DNA from: Lachnospiraceae bacterium
Lineage (GTDB): Bacteria > Bacillota > Clostridia > Lachnospirales > Lachnospiraceae
Length of the DNA stretch: 64,000 nucleotides
Assembly: GCA_902362715.1 (NCBI GenBank)
Contig: CABIXN010000001.1
Coordinates: 131,735-195,734 of the forward strand
Reading direction: 5' to 3'
Shown here: piece by piece, positions 61,956 through 64,000 of the stretch
How positions within the stretch are numbered: the stretch's first letter is position 1
Layout of the letters: each line of letters opens with the position of its first letter
The notes under the pieces: model-generated
Told to the model about the DNA's origin: nothing
What the model saw: the letters and a program-made list of their open reading frames with translations, nothing else
Databases searched by the model: none
Position numbers and translations under genes: made by a program

Positions 61956-63239
61956 ATGAATTATCAGGAATCAATGGAATTTTTAGAAGAGATAAAAAAA
62001 TACGGAAGCATTCTGGGACTTATGAGTATTCAGAATCTTATGAGTGAACTGGGAAATGTGCAGGAACAGCTTCCGGTGATTCATGTGGCGGGTACTAACG
62101 GAAAAGGTTCTGTTTGTGCCATGCTGTCTTCTGTTTACCAGCAGGCAGGATATCAGGTTGGACGTTTCTGCACGCCGGATGTTTTTTCTTATGAGGAAGA
62201 GTTTTTATATAACAATACTCCCATCAGCAGAGAGCGTCTGGCAGAAATTTTTACAACAGTCAGAAATGCCTGCCGGCGTCTCATAGGAAAAGGCTGTCCT
62301 CATCCTACCAGGTTTGAGGTGGAGACCGCTGCGGCCTGGCTCTGGATGTGGGAGGAGAAAATAGATCTTGCCATTATTGAGACCGGACTGGGAGGGGAGA
62401 CGGATGCTACTAATCTGATAACAAAGCCTTTCGTCAGCGTGTTTTCATCTATAGGAATGGACCACATGCAGTTTCTTGGAAATACATTAGAGAAAATTGC
62501 ATCTGTGAAAGCAGGAATTATCAAACAGGGCTGTCCTACAGTTAGTTCCTGGCAGCAGGAGGAGGCAGCCGATGTGATCAGATGCAGGGCCCGGCAGAAG
62601 AACAGCCAATGCATTTTTGCAGAAGAAAAATGGATCCGGGGGCTGAAATTTAAAAATGGAATGGCCTCTTTTTCTTATAAAGAACATGAAGATATAAAAC
62701 TGCCTCTGGCCGGAGGCTTTCAGGTTCAGAATGCGGCCTGCGTGCTGGAAACTTTGGACTTGCTGAAAGAATATTTTCCGGTGAATGAGGCGCAGATTGT
62801 AAAAGGGCTAAAAGACTGTCTCTGGCCGGGAAGACTAGAAAAGATTGGAAGCAGACCAGATGTTTATATTGACGGCGCTCATAATACAGATGCCGCAGAA
62901 AAACTAAAAGAAACACTGGAAACCTGCTTTACAGAGAAGAGAATAGTCTATATTATGGGAGTATTAAAAGATAAGGAATATAAAGCGATTTCAGACATTA
63001 TGTTTGGGCCCCATGATAAAGTTTTTCTTATAAAGCCGGAAAACCAAAGAGGGCTTGCTGCCTTTCGTCTGGAAAAAATATTATTGGAAATGCAGGTGGA
63101 GGCGGTAGTGAAAGAGCATGTAAAGGATGCCCTGGAGGCTGCCCTTCAAACGGTGGACAGCGGGGATATGATTCTTGCTTTTGGTTCCCTGTCTTATTTA
63201 AAAGAGGTGAAAGATGCTTATGGTCTGACAGGGCAGTAA
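61956..63239 (+). CDS. folC: Folylpolyglutamate synthase/dihydrofolate synthase
   Basis: A 427-residue Mur-ligase-type enzyme adding glutamate to folates. VIHVAGTNGKGSVCAMLSSV is the P-loop, GRFCTPDVFSYEEEF follows, and LAIIETGLGGETDATNLI, SSIGMDHMQFLG and WPGRLEKIGSRPDVYIDGAH are conserved. The ATG at 61956 is preferred because GAGG lies six bases upstream within the sequence that would encode the longer start at 61944. It begins a folate cluster with the HD protein and folP. Confidence 0.93.
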   Translation: MNYQESMEFLEEIKKYGSILGLMSIQNLMSELGNVQEQLPVIHVAGTNGKGSVCAMLSSVYQQAGYQVGRFCTPDVFSYEEEFLYNNTPISRERLAEIFTTVRNACRRLIGKGCPHPTRFEVETAAAWLWMWEEKIDLAIIETGLGGETDATNLITKPFVSVFSSIGMDHMQFLGNTLEKIASVKAGIIKQGCPTVSSWQQEEAADVIRCRARQKNSQCIFAEEKWIRGLKFKNGMASFSYKEHEDIKLPLAGGFQVQNAACVLETLDLLKEYFPVNEAQIVKGLKDCLWPGRLEKIGSRPDVYIDGAHNTDAAEKLKETLETCFTEKRIVYIMGVLKDKEYKAISDIMFGPHDKVFLIKPENQRGLAAFRLEKILLEMQVEAVVKEHVKDALEAALQTVDSGDMILAFGSLSYLKEVKDAYGLTGQ

Positions 63240-63253
63240 GCGGCGAGGATATT

Positions 63254-63778
63254 ATGAAATATGCAGAACGAATTATAAAGCATCCTGAATTTACAGCACT
63301 GCAAAAAAAAATCCGCAGGCTGGAAAAGGAAAGGATCTACTGTCATCATGAGCTGGAACACAGTCTGGATGTGGCACGTATGGCATGGATTTATTTTCTG
63401 GAGGATTGTCACAGGCGGGGACAGATTTTTCCGGAAAAGATTCTGGAAGAAAAAAAAGATGATATTTATACAGGGGCCCTGCTGCATGATATTGGGCGGG
63501 CAGGACAGTATGAAAGCGGTGTTCATCATTCTGTAGTGGGCCAGGAGATTGCCCGGCGTATTTTGTCAGATATTGGTTTTCCGAAAGAGCGGGAATTGAA
63601 GATTCTTAAAATGATTTCGGAGCATCACAAAGACGGGGCAGATTTAGAACAAGAATGTTTTTGGGCGGATATTTATATTAAAAAGGCCGATCATGACAGC
63701 AGAAACTGTTTTTTGTGTGAGGCGTCAGATAGCTGTAAATGGCAAGTAGAAGAGAGAAACAAAACCATTCATTGTTAA
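63254..63778 (+). CDS. HD-domain hydrolase
   Basis: A 174-residue HD-fold metal-dependent phosphohydrolase. HELEHSLDVARMAWI begins the domain, ALLHDIGRAGQYESGVHHS supplies HD and nearby ligands, and ISEHHKDGADLEQECFWADI completes it. A C-terminal Cys-x2-Cys...Cys patch (NCFLCEASDSCKW) is notable and could bind metal. It lies between folC and folP, as is common in Clostridia, and may act in folate or nucleotide metabolism; the exact substrate is not known. Confidence 0.85.
   Translation: MKYAERIIKHPEFTALQKKIRRLEKERIYCHHELEHSLDVARMAWIYFLEDCHRRGQIFPEKILEEKKDDIYTGALLHDIGRAGQYESGVHHSVVGQEIARRILSDIGFPKERELKILKMISEHHKDGADLEQECFWADIYIKKADHDSRNCFLCEASDSCKWQVEERNKTIHC

Positions 63779-64000
<222 letters not shown>

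Overview
The window is bacterial chromosome from an anaerobic Firmicute, most likely a Lachnospiraceae-type gut Clostridium. Supporting signs are strong AGGAGG-like ribosome binding sites, a Trp T-box and a lysine riboswitch, a K+-type membrane pyrophosphatase, glycyl-radical and iron-sulfur chemistry, and Pta/Ptb with butyrate-kinase-type fermentation genes. I could not fix the species from the sequence alone.

Layout. 1-3.1 kb: end of rnr, smpB, tmRNA, a frameshifted mini-gene, an unknown protein and a secreted nuclease lipoprotein. 3.3-4.9 kb: a PucR/CdaR-type activator. 5.1-37.3 kb: a large catabolic island. Its plus-strand core encodes an acyl carrier protein, a butyrate-kinase-family kinase, an OFA-type MFS carrier, a flavodoxin-like reductase with a zinc ribbon, an Old Yellow Enzyme reductase, a NuoG-GltD fusion, a NuoF-like protein without the flavin loop, a phosphotransacylase, a glycyl radical enzyme (GRE) with activase, a flavodoxin-ferredoxin, a CocE/NonD hydrolase, a 3-hydroxyacid dehydrogenase and a second OFA carrier. 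AcpS and a second phosphotransacylase sit inside it on the minus strand. The right half holds a fumarate-reductase-like flavoprotein, a GPH/MelB carrier, a second CocE/NonD hydrolase, a thiolase, a LysR regulator, a cupin, an SDR and an M24 pita-bread enzyme.

Reading the island as a pathway (inference): ester or amide hydrolysis, anion or sugar-acid-like transport, reduction of conjugated double bonds by NAD(P)H-driven flavo-FeS enzymes, an unusual GRE cleavage or rearrangement, dehydrogenation and thiolysis, and ATP formation (or substrate activation) by phosphotransacylase plus acyl kinase. A dedicated ACP with its own AcpS, and no acyl-CoA ligase or CoA-transferase in the island, raise the possibility that part of the route runs on ACP-bound acyl groups. 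Related dyad-like motifs centred on ATTGWT lie upstream of several of its transcription units. The substrate is unknown; this island is the best candidate here for an undescribed system.

37.5-45.5 kb: methylthioribose kinase and MTA/SAH nucleosidase flanking a 124-bp tandem-repeat array, then a secreted metallo-beta-lactamase-fold lipoprotein (paralogue of one at 25.5 kb), a LysR gene, decayed LysR and uroporphyrinogen-decarboxylase-like pseudogenes, a cupin and an iron alcohol dehydrogenase.

45.5-64 kb is housekeeping: Trp T-box with a TrpB2-type synthase, nitroreductase, two-component system, hisH-hisF, ung, lysine riboswitch with an NhaC-family transporter, a C39-like protein, topoisomerase IV genes parE-parC, hppA, folC, an HD hydrolase and the start of folP. 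Dispersed GAGA-loop hairpins and structured intergenic repeats punctuate the non-coding DNA.
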